Assembly: GCF_900110295.1 (NCBI RefSeq)
Contig: NZ_FODF01000001.1
Location: 124,001 to 188,000 of the forward strand
DNA from: Peptostreptococcus russellii
GTDB lineage: Bacteria > Bacillota > Clostridia > Peptostreptococcales > Peptostreptococcaceae
Reading direction: 5' to 3'
DNA length: 64,000 bases
Shown here piece after piece: positions 26,000 to 35,993 of the stretch; the stretch's first letter is position 1, and each line of letters begins with the position of its first letter. A program made the translations under genes and the position numbers. Under the pieces are notes generated by a model. It had not been told where the DNA came from, ran no database searches, and was given only the letters and a program-made list of their open reading frames with translations.

Positions 26000-28636
26000 A
26001 TGGAAAAACTAGGTTTAAATGAAATTAGAAGAAGATTCACAGAGTTCTTCAGAACAAAGGATCACTATATTGCAAAGTCACATTCACTAATACCAAGTAA
26101 TGACAAGTCATTACTTCTTATAAATTCAGGAATGGCTCCACTAAAAAATTATTTTTCAGGTGTTGAGACTCCTCCTAAAAAGAGAATGTCAACTGTTCAA
26201 AAATGTATAAGAACAGGAGATATAGATAATGTTGGTGTAACAGCAAGACATGCTACTTTCTTTGAAATGATGGGAAATTTCTCTTTTGGAGACTACTTCA
26301 AGAAAGAAGCTATTACTTGGGCTTGGGAATTCATTACAGAATGGCTTGAAATCCCAGAAGATAAAGTTTGGGTAACAGTATATGAAAGTGATGATGAAGC
26401 TTATGATTTATGGAAGAATATGATAGGCTTTCCAGAAGAAAGAATAGTTAGACTAGGTAAGGAAGATAACTTCTGGGAAATAGGTTTAGGACCTTGTGGA
26501 CCATGTTCAGAGATATATTTTGATAAAGGAGAAAAATATGGCTGTGGATGTGAAGATTGTAAGCCAGGTTGTGACTGTGATAGATTCTTAGAATTTTGGA
26601 ATCTTGTGTTTACACAGTTTGATAAGCAAGAAGATGGAAGCTATGGAGATCTTGAAAATAAGAATATAGATACAGGTATGGGACTTGAAAGAATGGCTTG
26701 TATAATGCAAGACGTAGATAATATATTCGAAGTAGATACTATACAAAGTGTTTTAAAGAAGGTTACTGAAATAGCAAATATAGAATACGGAAAAGATTCA
26801 GTTACTGATAAGTCTGTAAGAATAGTTACAGATCATATAAGATCAGTTGCATTTATGATTGGTGATGGAATACTTCCTTCAAATGAAGGTAGAGGATATG
26901 TTTTAAGAAGACTTCTTAGAAGAGCTGCAAGACATGGAAAACTTTTAGGAATAGAAGGACCATTCCTAAATCAACTTCTTGATATAGTTATTGAAACTTG
27001 TGGAGAAGCTTATCCAGAATTAGTAGAAAAAGAAAGCTACATAAGAAAAGTAATAGGTATAGAAGAAGAAAAGTTTGCTGAAACATTACAGCAAGGTTTA
27101 GATATACTTCATTCATATACAGAAGAAGTTAAAAAAGAGGGAAATAACATGATATCAGGAGAACAAGCATTTAAGCTTTATGATACATATGGATTCCCTC
27201 TAGATCTTACAAAGGAAATACTTATGGATGAAGGGCTAACTCTTGATGAAGAAGGATTTACAAAGGAAATGCAGATGCAGAAAGAAAGAGCAAGAGCTGC
27301 AAGAGGTAATAGAGAAGGAGACGCATGGAAGGAAGATCCACTAACTCTATTAGATGATGCTAAAAGTAAGTTTGACGGATATCATGATTTAGAAAAAAAT
27401 GCCAAGATAAAGGCAATAGTCTTAGATGATGAAGTAGTAGAAGAGATAAATGAAGGTGATGAAGCTATTTTAGTTCTTGATGAAACAACATTCTATCCAA
27501 ATGGCGGTGGTCAGGTAGGAGATAAGGGACAGATAGTTTCAGACATAGGAGTATTTGAAGTTAAAGACACTGTAAAGGGTGCAGGAAGCAGTATAAAGCA
27601 TATTGGTACAGTGGCAAGTGGAACATTCAAGAATAGCGATGCTGTTGAAACAAGAGTAAATAAGACTCTTAGAATGGATGCAGGAAGAAACCATACTGCT
27701 ACACACTTACTTCACAAGGCTTTAAAGCTTGTGCTAGGAGAACATGTAAATCAGGCAGGATCACTTGTTGAACCAGAAAGATTGAGATTTGATATAACTC
27801 ACTTTGAACCAATGACTAAGGAAGAAATTGCTAAGGTAGAAAGAATTGTCAACGAATTTATCTTAGATGCAAGTCCTATAACTGCAGAAGTTATGAATAT
27901 AAATGATGCAAAGAAAATGGGTGCAATGGCATTATTTGGAGAAAAGTATGGTGATGAAGTAAGAGTTGTAAAGATGGGTGACTGCTCAATTGAACTTTGT
28001 GGTGGTACACACCTTAATAATACTTCAGAAGTAGGTATGTTTAAAATTTTATCTGAAAGTGGAGTAGCTGCTGGTGTAAGAAGAATAGAGGCTATTACTG
28101 GAAGAGCAGTATATGAATATATACTTAAGAAAGACAATTTAATATCAGAAGTAGCAGAACTTCTTAAAGCAAGAGAAGATAATATACTAAATAAGGCTCA
28201 GACAATGGTAGAAGAAACTAAGAGTCTTGAAAAGGAATTACATGATATAAAATCCAAGTTAAGTATGCAAGATGCAGACTCAGTTCTTGATTCAAAAGTT
28301 AAAGTAAATGGTGTAAACCTTGTAACTAATAAGTATGAAGGTATGGATATGGATACATTAAGAGAAGCTGCAGATGCATTAAGGGATAAACTTGAAAATG
28401 GTGTAGTAGTTCTTGCAAATGTATGTGATGGAAAGATAAACTTCGTTGCAACAGCAAGTAAAGAAGCTATAAGCAAGGGTGCTCATGCAGGGAATCTTGT
28501 CAGAGAAGTCGCAAAGATTGCTGGCGGTAAAGGTGGCGGAAGACCTAATATGGCACAAGCAGGAGCAAGCGATGAATCTAAAATAGATGAAGCACTTGCA
28601 CATGCAAATGAAGTATTAAAATCTCAAGTAAAATAA
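26000..28636 (+). CDS. alaS: Alanyl-tRNA synthetase
   Basis: Class II synthetase, 878 residues. Starts EIRRRFTEFFRTKDHYIAKS; motif 2/3 elements FFEMMGNFSFGDYFKK and GMGLERMACIMQ; a cysteine-rich clostridial loop YGCGCEDCKPGCDCDRF; editing domain Zn ligands in HTATHLLHKAL (about 563) and CGGTHL (about 667); C-Ala domain with GGKGGGRPNMAQAG. Under T-box control; own terminator downstream. Confidence 0.98.
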   Translation: MEKLGLNEIRRRFTEFFRTKDHYIAKSHSLIPSNDKSLLLINSGMAPLKNYFSGVETPPKKRMSTVQKCIRTGDIDNVGVTARHATFFEMMGNFSFGDYFKKEAITWAWEFITEWLEIPEDKVWVTVYESDDEAYDLWKNMIGFPEERIVRLGKEDNFWEIGLGPCGPCSEIYFDKGEKYGCGCEDCKPGCDCDRFLEFWNLVFTQFDKQEDGSYGDLENKNIDTGMGLERMACIMQDVDNIFEVDTIQSVLKKVTEIANIEYGKDSVTDKSVRIVTDHIRSVAFMIGDGILPSNEGRGYVLRRLLRRAARHGKLLGIEGPFLNQLLDIVIETCGEAYPELVEKESYIRKVIGIEEEKFAETLQQGLDILHSYTEEVKKEGNNMISGEQAFKLYDTYGFPLDLTKEILMDEGLTLDEEGFTKEMQMQKERARAARGNREGDAWKEDPLTLLDDAKSKFDGYHDLEKNAKIKAIVLDDEVVEEINEGDEAILVLDETTFYPNGGGQVGDKGQIVSDIGVFEVKDTVKGAGSSIKHIGTVASGTFKNSDAVETRVNKTLRMDAGRNHTATHLLHKALKLVLGEHVNQAGSLVEPERLRFDITHFEPMTKEEIAKVERIVNEFILDASPITAEVMNINDAKKMGAMALFGEKYGDEVRVVKMGDCSIELCGGTHLNNTSEVGMFKILSESGVAAGVRRIEAITGRAVYEYILKKDNLISEVAELLKAREDNILNKAQTMVEETKSLEKELHDIKSKLSMQDADSVLDSKVKVNGVNLVTNKYEGMDMDTLREAADALRDKLENGVVVLANVCDGKINFVATASKEAISKGAHAGNLVREVAKIAGGKGGGRPNMAQAGASDESKIDEALAHANEVLKSQVK

Positions 28637-28651
28637 TAATATTGTTACAAA

Positions 28652-28692
28652 GGCTCTCTAAGGCTGACTATAAGCCATAGAGAGCTTTTTAT
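28652..28692 (+). terminator. Terminator after alaS
   Basis: GCTCTCTA and TAGAGAGC outer stem, GGCT/AGCC inner stem, then TTTTT. Confidence 0.88.
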
Positions 28693-28781
28693 TTATTAGA
28701 TTACTTGATAATTTCCATAAATTAATGTAAAATCTAATGTAAGCAATTTAAAATTGTTAAGTGGATAGGGAGGTAATTGTT

Positions 28782-29042
28782 ATGGAAAACAATATGGATT
28801 ACACTGTAAAGTTTGAAGGAATAAATGATGACAAAATGGATGTAGCAGAAACAATAAGCTATGTTTATGATGCGTTATTAGAAAAGGGATACAATCCGGT
28901 TAACCAGATAATAGGGTATTTATTATCAGGTGATTCTAGTTATATAACTAGCTATAAAAATGCAAGAACAGCAATAAAAAGATTCGAAAGAGATGAAATT
29001 CTTGAAGAAGTAATTTCAAAGTATCTAAATATCGAGGAGTAG
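28782..29042 (+). CDS. ireB: IreB family regulatory phosphoprotein (UPF0297/DUF965)
   Basis: 86 residues: MENNMDYTVKFEGINDDKMD, GYNPVNQIIGYLLSGDSSYI, NARTAIKRFERDEIL. IreB in Enterococcus is a Thr-phosphorylated substrate of the PASTA kinase IreK and influences cephalosporin resistance. The ATG at 28782 follows AGGGAGG; in-frame GTG 28761 lies before the site. Conserved alaS-ireB-ruvX neighbourhood. Its last codons contain GAGGAG, the binding site of the next gene, so the two are coupled. Confidence 0.93.
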   Translation: MENNMDYTVKFEGINDDKMDVAETISYVYDALLEKGYNPVNQIIGYLLSGDSSYITSYKNARTAIKRFERDEILEEVISKYLNIEE

Positions 29043-29046
29043 GAAA

Positions 29047-31320
29047 ATGTCAAAGAGAATTATAACTTTTATAATATCTCTCATGCTTGTTTTTTCATCG
29101 GGATTTTCAATATTCGCTAAAGACAAATCTGCTAACGATCTTATGTTCGCCACTGAAATGGAAATGTCAAAAGGAGAAAAAGATAAATTAGCAGATTCTG
29201 CTACGGCTAAAAACGGAGGCAAGGTAATAGTAATAGATATTAATAGAACCAGCCTTGAAAATTTTGAAAATATTAAATTTCTAAGAAACAAGATGGAAAA
29301 AGAGGGATATATAGGCCTTATGAATATCAGAGGTGATAAAGGCTATGATGATAGAAGAAATTATGCGACCTTTGGAGCTACAGGAAGAGCAGATATAAAT
29401 AGCGATATTCCAATAGACTTTAAAATGGCAAACAAAAAAAACATAGGAATTTATGAAGCGGCAACTGGACAAAAAGCAGAAGCTATAAATCTTATGAATA
29501 TTAACGACTTAGATCTTTTTAATCAAACAAAGGGTGATTATAAATCTAAATTAGGTTATCTTGGTGATACACTTGTTTCAGACGGAAAGAAGATATCAGT
29601 TCTTGGAAATAGTGATTATTATGATAATGAAGGCAATTATGTTAAAAATAGAGATTTTTGTTTGAGCGTAATGGATAGCAAGGGAAGAATTGGATCAGGT
29701 GAAATTGATAAAATAAATTATTCAAATGTTAATTTTCCATTTGGAATATCTTCTGACTACAATAAATTAAAAGAAAAGACAGATGAACTTTATAAAGACT
29801 CAGATCTTCTATTTGTCGATTTGGGTGATACATATAGACTGGATATGTATAAGACAAATCTTAATGAAAAGACATATAAAAAAATGAAGTTTGCTATATA
29901 TAATAAGGTAAGTGATTATATTGAACACGTTTTCGATATAGCAGGGCCAAATGATACTATATATGTTATGTCAAGTTTTCCAAGTAAATTAGATTACTCT
30001 AATAACAGAAGACTTGCACCAGTAGTAAGGTTTGATATGTCTCAAAAATCAAGAGGCTTGCTTCAGTCTTCAACAACGAGAAGAGATGGAGTAATAGCCA
30101 ATATGGATATAGGTGTTGATATCCTAAATAGATTTGGAATTAAGAACAAGGAAATGGTAGGGAAAGTTCTTACTGAAAAGAAAATGGATGGAAATTTAAA
30201 CTATATTTTTAAGGAATATAAAAAGATAGTAGCAGTTTCCTCTATAAGAATGAGCATAATAAATATTTATGTAACATTTATATCTGTTTCTTGGGTAGTT
30301 GCAGCACTTGCTTTATGGCAGAAGAATAGACTTCCAGCAAAATATAGAAATAAAATTTTGTTGATGCTTAAAGAATTAGTTAAATTTGGGCTAATAATGC
30401 CATTGGCATTTTTAACAGCTCCAATTTTACATCCATCATCAGAACTTCAAATAGCCTTGGTTATTATTGCGGTTTCAATAATATATTACTTGATAGCAAG
30501 CAAGCTATTTAAGGGCGATGATATAATGCAGATAGGATTCTATTCTCTGGTGATGATATTGTTAATAACAATAGATTCAGCAATTTCAACACCTTTGATG
30601 CAGAGCAATATAATGAGTTATGACCCTATGATAGGTGCAAGATACTATGGAGTAGGTAATGAATATGAAGGTGTAACAATAGGAAGTGCAATTCTTGGAT
30701 TTGCAGTTCTTCATGAGAAAAAGAATTTCCCTAAATGGCTTACAGCATTATTGCTTGCAGTAATATTATTTATTTCTGCATCTCCTGGTATGGGGGCAAA
30801 TGTAGGTGGAGCTATATCAGAGTGTATTGCGTATTTAGCTTTTGTTCTATTGATATTTGGCGTAAAGATAGACTTTAAGAGAATGATAGGAATACTTGTA
30901 GCTACAGTTCTTTTAGTCGCAGCTTTTGCTACTGCAGATATTTTACTTGGTATGCAGTCTCACCTAGGAAATTTTGTAGAGCAGATTAGGATAAATGGTC
31001 CAATGGAAGTAGTCTATGTATTTGCAAGAAAAATAGCTATGAATGTACAGCTTGCTCAGACAACTGTTTGGGTAAACATACTTTTAGTAGGTCTTGTGAT
31101 ACTTGCTATTACAATATTTAGACCAAATAGAAATTTCTCATTAATGAAGAAAAAATACCCTATTATATATGATGGATTTTTAGCTACAATAGTTGGATGC
31201 CTTGTAACACTGCTAGTAAATGATTCAGGTATCATAGCAGCTGCTACAGATTCGATTTACTTGCTAATACCTATCCTTATAATATTGATAAATAAAGGAG
31301 TAAAAAATAAAATATGCTAA
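29047..31320 (+). CDS. Uncharacterised membrane protein with alkaline-phosphatase-like extracytoplasmic domain
   Basis: 757 residues, function unknown. A signal peptide ([20 protein letters not shown]) is followed by a ~370-residue outside domain with [54 protein letters not shown] and [16 protein letters not shown], a pattern recalling the alkaline phosphatase superfamily. From about 400 on there are 10-11 hydrophobic helices with the conserved-looking [15 protein letters not shown] and [12 protein letters not shown]. Starts 4 bp after ireB and overlaps ruvX by 7 bp. A role in envelope glycan or lipid chemistry is only a guess. Confidence 0.8.
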   Translation: MSKRIITFIISLMLVFSSGFSIFAKDKSANDLMFATEMEMSKGEKDKLADSATAKNGGKVIVIDINRTSLENFENIKFLRNKMEKEGYIGLMNIRGDKGYDDRRNYATFGATGRADINSDIPIDFKMANKKNIGIYEAATGQKAEAINLMNINDLDLFNQTKGDYKSKLGYLGDTLVSDGKKISVLGNSDYYDNEGNYVKNRDFCLSVMDSKGRIGSGEIDKINYSNVNFPFGISSDYNKLKEKTDELYKDSDLLFVDLGDTYRLDMYKTNLNEKTYKKMKFAIYNKVSDYIEHVFDIAGPNDTIYVMSSFPSKLDYSNNRRLAPVVRFDMSQKSRGLLQSSTTRRDGVIANMDIGVDILNRFGIKNKEMVGKVLTEKKMDGNLNYIFKEYKKIVAVSSIRMSIINIYVTFISVSWVVAALALWQKNRLPAKYRNKILLMLKELVKFGLIMPLAFLTAPILHPSSELQIALVIIAVSIIYYLIASKLFKGDDIMQIGFYSLVMILLITIDSAISTPLMQSNIMSYDPMIGARYYGVGNEYEGVTIGSAILGFAVLHEKKNFPKWLTALLLAVILFISASPGMGANVGGAISECIAYLAFVLLIFGVKIDFKRMIGILVATVLLVAAFATADILLGMQSHLGNFVEQIRINGPMEVVYVFARKIAMNVQLAQTTVWVNILLVGLVILAITIFRPNRNFSLMKKKYPIIYDGFLATIVGCLVTLLVNDSGIIAAATDSIYLLIPILIILINKGVKNKIC

Positions 31321-31736
31321 GTGGCAGAATAATGGGTTTAGATGTAGGCGACAGAACAATAGGAGTTGCTGTTAGTGATCTAATGGGAATAACAGCACAA
31401 GGTGTTACTACAATTAGAAGAGAAAGTAAAAAGAAAGATATTGAAGAATTAAAGAAGCTAATAAAAGAGCACAATGTAAAGTATATTGTTTCTGGACTTC
31501 CTAAAAATATGAATGGTACAATAGGACCTCAGTCAGAAAAAGTAATAAAATTCTGTGATATTTTGAAAGAAGAAACAGGAATGGAAATAGATTACTGGGA
31601 TGAAAGACTTACAACAGTTTCAGCAGAAAAAATGCTTATTGATGGAGATGTAAGTAGAAAAAACAGAAAAAAAGTAATAGATAAATTAGCAGCTGTTTTG
31701 ATACTGCAAAATTATCTTGATTTTAAGAAGTTTTAG
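31314..31736 (+). CDS. ruvX: RuvX/YqgF family RNase H-fold nuclease
   Basis: 140 residues. [18 protein letters not shown] gives the first catalytic Asp; [29 protein letters not shown] and [15 protein letters not shown] complete the family pattern. Implicated in 16S pre-rRNA 5' processing or Holliday junction resolution. Start overlaps the preceding gene; AAAGGAG is 13 bases upstream, a long spacing. Confidence 0.94.
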   Translation: MLSGRIMGLDVGDRTIGVAVSDLMGITAQGVTTIRRESKKKDIEELKKLIKEHNVKYIVSGLPKNMNGTIGPQSEKVIKFCDILKEETGMEIDYWDERLTTVSAEKMLIDGDVSRKNRKKVIDKLAAVLILQNYLDFKKF

Positions 31737-31740
31737 TATG

Positions 31741-31771
31741 AAAAGAAGGTGTTTTTAACACCTTCTTTTTT
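31741..31771 (+). terminator. Terminator after ruvX
   Basis: AAAAGAAGGTGT with ACACCTTCTTTT and a T-run; ends the ireB-ruvX unit. Confidence 0.92.
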
Positions 31772-31807
31772 ATTTACAAAAACAAAAAAAGAATATAATT
31801 TACAGTA

Positions 31808-31836
31808 TTGACATAAAATAAAATATGGTCTATATT
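31808..31836 (+). promoter_or_regulatory. Promoter of the fur-family gene
   Basis: TTGACA (31808-31813), 17-bp spacer, TATATT (31831-31836). Confidence 0.75.
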
Positions 31837-31874
31837 TATATTATGTATTATCAATTGAAAAGGGTGATTTTATT

Positions 31875-32324
31875 ATGGAAAACACGATGTCAATTTTAAA
31901 AGAAAAGCTTAAAGCAACAGGATTCAAGATTACACCTCAGAGAAGAGCAATAATAGAGGTATTAATTGAGAATGAAAACTCACATTTAAGCAGTGAAGAA
32001 ATATACGACAAAGTAAGGGTTAACTGTCCTGAAATTGGTTTGGCTACGGTGTATAGAACAATGCAGCTTTTAGATGATATAAATGGAATATCAAAGCTTA
32101 ATTTAGATGATGGTTGCATAAGATACGAGTTAAATCTTGAAGGTGAAGATACACATCACCATCATCATTTAATATGTAAAGAATGTGGTTCTATAACAGA
32201 AGTTAAAGAGGACCTACTTGAAGAAATAGAAAGTAAGGTAGAAGACAGATATAATTTCAGAATAAAAGACCATGATTTGAAGTTTTATGGCTTATGTGAA
32301 TCATGTGCAAGCAAAGGGAAGTAG
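31875..32324 (+). CDS. fur: Fur-family transcriptional regulator
   Basis: 149 residues. Winged helix FKITPQRRAIIEVL and GLATVYRTMQLLDD, metal region GEDTHHHHHLICKEC (five His in a row) and structural Zn pair CKEC/CESC. Length and His-rich hinge fit Fur; PerR or Zur cannot be excluded without knowing ligands. Located after ruvX as in many clostridia. Own promoter and terminator. Confidence 0.88.
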   Translation: MENTMSILKEKLKATGFKITPQRRAIIEVLIENENSHLSSEEIYDKVRVNCPEIGLATVYRTMQLLDDINGISKLNLDDGCIRYELNLEGEDTHHHHHLICKECGSITEVKEDLLEEIESKVEDRYNFRIKDHDLKFYGLCESCASKGK

Positions 32325-32327
32325 TGT

Positions 32328-32363
32328 AAAAATATGGGAAACTGGAGTTTTCCATATTTTTTT
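32328..32363 (+). terminator. Terminator after fur
   Basis: AAAATATGGGAAAC pairs with GTTTTCCATATTTT (G-U tolerated), followed by T-run. Confidence 0.8.
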
Positions 32364-32451
32364 ATTCAAATTTTATAATTTAATTTATATAAGTAGAGCA
32401 TTTAATATTATCAAATATACTAAATAAATTAGTATGAAAGTTAATTCAACT

Positions 32452-32480
32452 AAAAAAGTCGACCACGTGGACGACTTTTT
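32452..32480 (-). terminator. Terminator of the YdjM-like gene
   Basis: AAAAAAGTCG-A-CCACGTGG-A-CGACTTTTT; symmetrical with A/T flanks, so it works for the minus-strand gene and possibly in both directions. Confidence 0.75.
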
Positions 32481-32507
32481 AGTATATGTGCTCTAAAAAA
32501 TTATGAA

Positions 32508-33251
32508 TTATATATTTAGCTTTTTTAAAAAACTTACTAATATTAAAATTGATAGTATAATAATAACAAGGTATTCTACTAAATTACATAAAAAACTACC
32601 AACTCTTAAATTAGCTAGACTAAAGTATTTTTTAGAGAAAGGATAAAAAATAGGTATTCCTCTTTTTGTTATAATATCGCACAAAAGATGTGAGATTAAA
32701 GCTGTGCTAGCTATAATTGCCAAATCCTTAATATGTAGGCTATATTCTATATACTTAAGTATACTAAAAATTAGTACAACAATAAGAGCAGAATGAGTAA
32801 GCGAACGATGATTTGTAATAGGAAATAGTGCAATTAAAAATGAAAGTACAACAATTCCAGCATTGACATTGTATATTAGTAGGGTCGTAGAGATAAGCAA
32901 CATCACAAGGGTTAGGATAATAGACCGAGTGTGATTCACGGTAATCTTTTTTTCAATAAATGAAATTGCTATAAGCGAGAGGACCACTCCTATATATACG
33001 CTTTTTTCTGTCTTTGTATATAAGTAAAAACAAGCAATAAGCATAGTAAATATCAATGTACTATGTATTTTTTTTGTTGTTTTCTTGCTAACTAATTTAT
33101 CTAAAACTTTGGAATTTGGTTCATCAATGTCTGGAGCTACAGATAGAAAGGCTGCTGTAGCTACTGTAATAGGATTAAGGCTCAAACCCATTAAAAGAGA
33201 TATCTCTACAGCTGATAAAGTTCCAATAATTAAATGTGCTTTACTTTTCAT
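32508..33251 (-). CDS. YdjM-like membrane-bound metal-dependent hydrolase (DUF457)
   Basis: 247 residues, about six hydrophobic helices. Family motifs: AAFLSVAPDIDEPNSK, NHRSLTHSALIVV and SHLLCDIITKRGIPIFYPFSKKYFSL. E. coli YdjM is SOS-induced, but no LexA-type GAAC-N4-GTTC site was seen in front of this gene. Substrate unknown. AGGAGGAGAG precedes the ATG. Divergent from rnjA. Confidence 0.85.
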   Translation of the reverse strand: MKSKAHLIIGTLSAVEISLLMGLSLNPITVATAAFLSVAPDIDEPNSKVLDKLVSKKTTKKIHSTLIFTMLIACFYLYTKTEKSVYIGVVLSLIAISFIEKKITVNHTRSIILTLVMLLISTTLLIYNVNAGIVVLSFLIALFPITNHRSLTHSALIVVLIFSILKYIEYSLHIKDLAIIASTALISHLLCDIITKRGIPIFYPFSKKYFSLANLRVGSFLCNLVEYLVIIILSILILVSFLKKLNI

Positions 33252-33603
33252 CTCTCCTCCTTTAAATGTATATTTTTTTCATAATATCATTAATTAATAT
33301 TATAAGTCAATCATGTCTTGCTTTTATAAAAAATAAAAATAATTTTTAATTGAATAAATAAGTGTAAAAATAAAAAATAATGGTATAAATATAAGCATAA
33401 AGAAAGATATAATGAAATAGAATAGTTATGAAAATAAAAACGTAAAAGAAAAACATTTTTATAAACAAATTATAAGTTTTTAGGTATAAAAATCATATTT
33501 AGTAAAAAAAATATTTATTTTTAGGAAATATGTGGTATTATAGTAATAACGGTATTTTGTGTTCGTGATTAAAAAATAAATGAAAGAAGAGGAGTAAGAA
33601 AGT
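33252..33603. other. Divergent gap between the YdjM-like gene and rnjA
   Basis: 352 bp, almost pure A/T. The clearest signal is an extended -10, TGGTATTAT (33533-33541), about 60 bp before rnjA, with a poor -35. No gene or RNA seen. Confidence 0.4.
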
Positions 33604-35274
33604 TTGGCAAAAAATAATAATGATAAAATAAAAGTTATACCACTAGGCGGGTTAAATGAAATCGGAAAAAATATGACCGTAATAGAGTATAGGGATGAGA
33701 TTATTGTAATTGATGCCGGTCTATGTTTTCCAGAAGACGAGTTGCTAGGGATAGACATAGTAATACCGGATATTACATATCTTGTAAAGAACGTAGATAA
33801 GGTTAAGGGTATCTTTATCACACATGGTCATGAGGATCATATTGGTGCGATACCATACTTATTAAAGAAGCTTAATGTTCCAGTATACGGATCAGCATTG
33901 AGCATTGAGCTTATAAGAGTAAAGTTGAAAGAACATAGGATAACAAATGCAAAATTAAACATTGTTAAACCTAAACAGCAAATTAAACTAAAGAACATGA
34001 GTGTTGAGTTCATCAGAGTAAACCACAGTATACCAGATGCTTATTCAATAGCAGTCCATACAAATCAGGGAGTAATTTATCATACAGGAGATTTTAAGAT
34101 AGATTTAACTCCTATAGATGGAGAACAGATGGACATACATAGAATCTGTGAGATTAGCGACAAAGAAGGTATATTGTTGATGATGGCGGATAGTACAAAT
34201 GCAGATAAGCCTGGAATGACTATGTCAGAGAAAAGCGTAGGAGCAGGTCTTGAAGATTTGTTTAAGAAGGCTCAAGATAGTAGAATTATAGTAGCTACAT
34301 TTGCATCTAATATACATAGACTTCAGCAAATAGCCGATGTTGCAAAGATGTATAATAGAAAAGTTGCTGTATCAGGAAGATCTATGGTTAATATTGTAGG
34401 TGTAGCAAAAGAACTTGGCTATTTAAACACAGATGAACATATAATTGATTTAAACGACATACACAAATACAAAGATAATGAATTGGTAATAATCACGACG
34501 GGATCACAGGGTGAACCGATGTCAGCCCTTGCAAGAATGGCTAATTCTGAACACAAAAAAGTTGAGATAAAAAAAGGTGATTTAGTAATAATCTCAGCTC
34601 ATCCTATTCCAGGAAATGAAAAAACTGTATCAAAGGTAATTAATTTCTTGTTAGAAAAGGGTGCCGATGTTGTATCAAGTGATATAGCAGATATACATGT
34701 TTCAGGACACGCTAGAAGAGATGAACTTAAGTTAATGCAAGCTTTTGCAAAACCTAGATTTTTCTTACCTATTCACGGTGAGTACAAAATGTTAAAGAGA
34801 CATTCAGAACTTGCTAATGAAGTTGGTATGAAGGAAGAAGATATTTTTATAATATCTAATGGTGAAATACTTGAGCTTGATAGAAAATCTGCCAGAAAGG
34901 CAGGCAGAGTTCCATCAGGAAGAATTTTGGTAGATGGACTAGGTGTAGGAGATGTAGGAAATATAGTTTTAAGAGATAGAAAGCATTTATCTGAAGATGG
35001 TCTAATGACAATAGTTGTTACTCTATCAAAGGAAGACGGAAGTATTTTAGCAGGACCAGATATTATATCGAGAGGTTTTGTATATGTAAGAGAATCAGAA
35101 GGTCTTATGGAAGGTGCAAAGGAAATTGTTCTTAAGATATTTGAAACATGTGATAGTAAGAAAATCAAAGAATGGGCATATATCAAGAATAATATAAAAG
35201 AAGAGTTAAAAGAGTACCTTTATATTAAGACTAAGAGAAATCCAATGATTCTACCAATACTTATGGAAGTTTAA
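33604..35274 (+). CDS. rnjA: Ribonuclease J
   Basis: 556-residue metallo-beta-lactamase/beta-CASP RNase with endo- and 5'-exonuclease activity, key for mRNA turnover in Firmicutes. IPLGGLNEIGKNMTVIEY, metal motif HGHEDHIGAIPYLL, HTGDFKID, GSQGEPMSALARM, SGHARRDEL and HGEYKMLKRH. Starts at TTG 33604 with AGAGGAG about 9 bases upstream. Only one RNase J is in the window; a J2 paralogue could be elsewhere. Confidence 0.96.
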   Translation: MAKNNNDKIKVIPLGGLNEIGKNMTVIEYRDEIIVIDAGLCFPEDELLGIDIVIPDITYLVKNVDKVKGIFITHGHEDHIGAIPYLLKKLNVPVYGSALSIELIRVKLKEHRITNAKLNIVKPKQQIKLKNMSVEFIRVNHSIPDAYSIAVHTNQGVIYHTGDFKIDLTPIDGEQMDIHRICEISDKEGILLMMADSTNADKPGMTMSEKSVGAGLEDLFKKAQDSRIIVATFASNIHRLQQIADVAKMYNRKVAVSGRSMVNIVGVAKELGYLNTDEHIIDLNDIHKYKDNELVIITTGSQGEPMSALARMANSEHKKVEIKKGDLVIISAHPIPGNEKTVSKVINFLLEKGADVVSSDIADIHVSGHARRDELKLMQAFAKPRFFLPIHGEYKMLKRHSELANEVGMKEEDIFIISNGEILELDRKSARKAGRVPSGRILVDGLGVGDVGNIVLRDRKHLSEDGLMTIVVTLSKEDGSILAGPDIISRGFVYVRESEGLMEGAKEIVLKIFETCDSKKIKEWAYIKNNIKEELKEYLYIKTKRNPMILPILMEV

Positions 35275-35275
35275 T

Positions 35276-35303
35276 AAAAAGGGAGGATTTTCCTCCCTTT
35301 TTA
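35276..35303 (+). terminator. Terminator after rnjA
   Basis: AAAAAGGGAGGA, TTT loop, TCCTCCCTTTTT, more T. Confidence 0.92.
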
Positions 35304-35374
35304 TTTTTAAGATTAAGTATAAATTAATGTAAAGAACATAATATATATGTAAATTAATTATAGGAGGTAAAAAA

Positions 35375-35980
35375 GTGAGTTTTGACTTTTTAAACAGCGT
35401 TTCCGATTTTTTAATATCCTTATTAGCGATATTATTTGCAATATCTATACATGAATTTGGTCATGCATTTGTTGCACATTTAAATGGAGACGACACAGCT
35501 AAAAATGCAGGAAGAATGACTATTAATCCTGTGAATCATATAGATCCTTTTGGTATGATTATGATGTTTTTAGTTCATTTTGGATGGGCTAAACCAGTTC
35601 CTGTAAATCCTTATAATTTCAAAAATGAAAAAATAGGAAATTTAACGGTATCTTTTGCGGGGATATTTTTCAATCTAATATCAGCGATTGTATTTGCATT
35701 GATAAACAAATATGTTCCAATGGTTTCAATAAAGGCAGTTACATATTCTCTAGTTATGTACAATATAGGTTTTGCTGCATTCAATATTTTGCCTATACCA
35801 CCTTTAGATGGTTGGAATATAATAGCTACATTTTTACCTAGAGAAACAGTAAATAAGATATATGAATACTCAAGATATACTACAATACTATTTATAGTAC
35901 TTATAATGACAAATGCCTTTAGTTTTATATTAAATCCTATATATGGATTTTTCTATAGAATAGTAATGCTGTTCTTATAA
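35375..35980 (+). CDS. Site-2 protease family (M50) membrane metalloprotease
   Basis: 201 residues, four or more hydrophobic segments. Zn-binding ISIHEFGHAFVAH and the second motif NILPIPPLDGWNI are intact, so it should be active. YwhC/Rv2869c-like short form without PDZ domain. Substrate unknown. Starts with GTG after GGAGGT. Followed 13 bp later by scpA, probably one operon. Confidence 0.92.
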   Translation: MSFDFLNSVSDFLISLLAILFAISIHEFGHAFVAHLNGDDTAKNAGRMTINPVNHIDPFGMIMMFLVHFGWAKPVPVNPYNFKNEKIGNLTVSFAGIFFNLISAIVFALINKYVPMVSIKAVTYSLVMYNIGFAAFNILPIPPLDGWNIIATFLPRETVNKIYEYSRYTTILFIVLIMTNAFSFILNPIYGFFYRIVMLFL

Positions 35981-35993
35981 GCAGGAGGGAAAT

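Noticed and set aside
26500-26600. Cysteine-rich insertion in AlaRS as a novel metal domain
   Set aside because: The YGCGCEDCKPGCDC stretch is the ordinary loop of clostridial alanyl-tRNA synthetases.
31836-31862. Fur box at the fur promoter
   Set aside because: TATTATGTATTATCAAT only partly resembles GATAATNATTATC; the left arm does not match.
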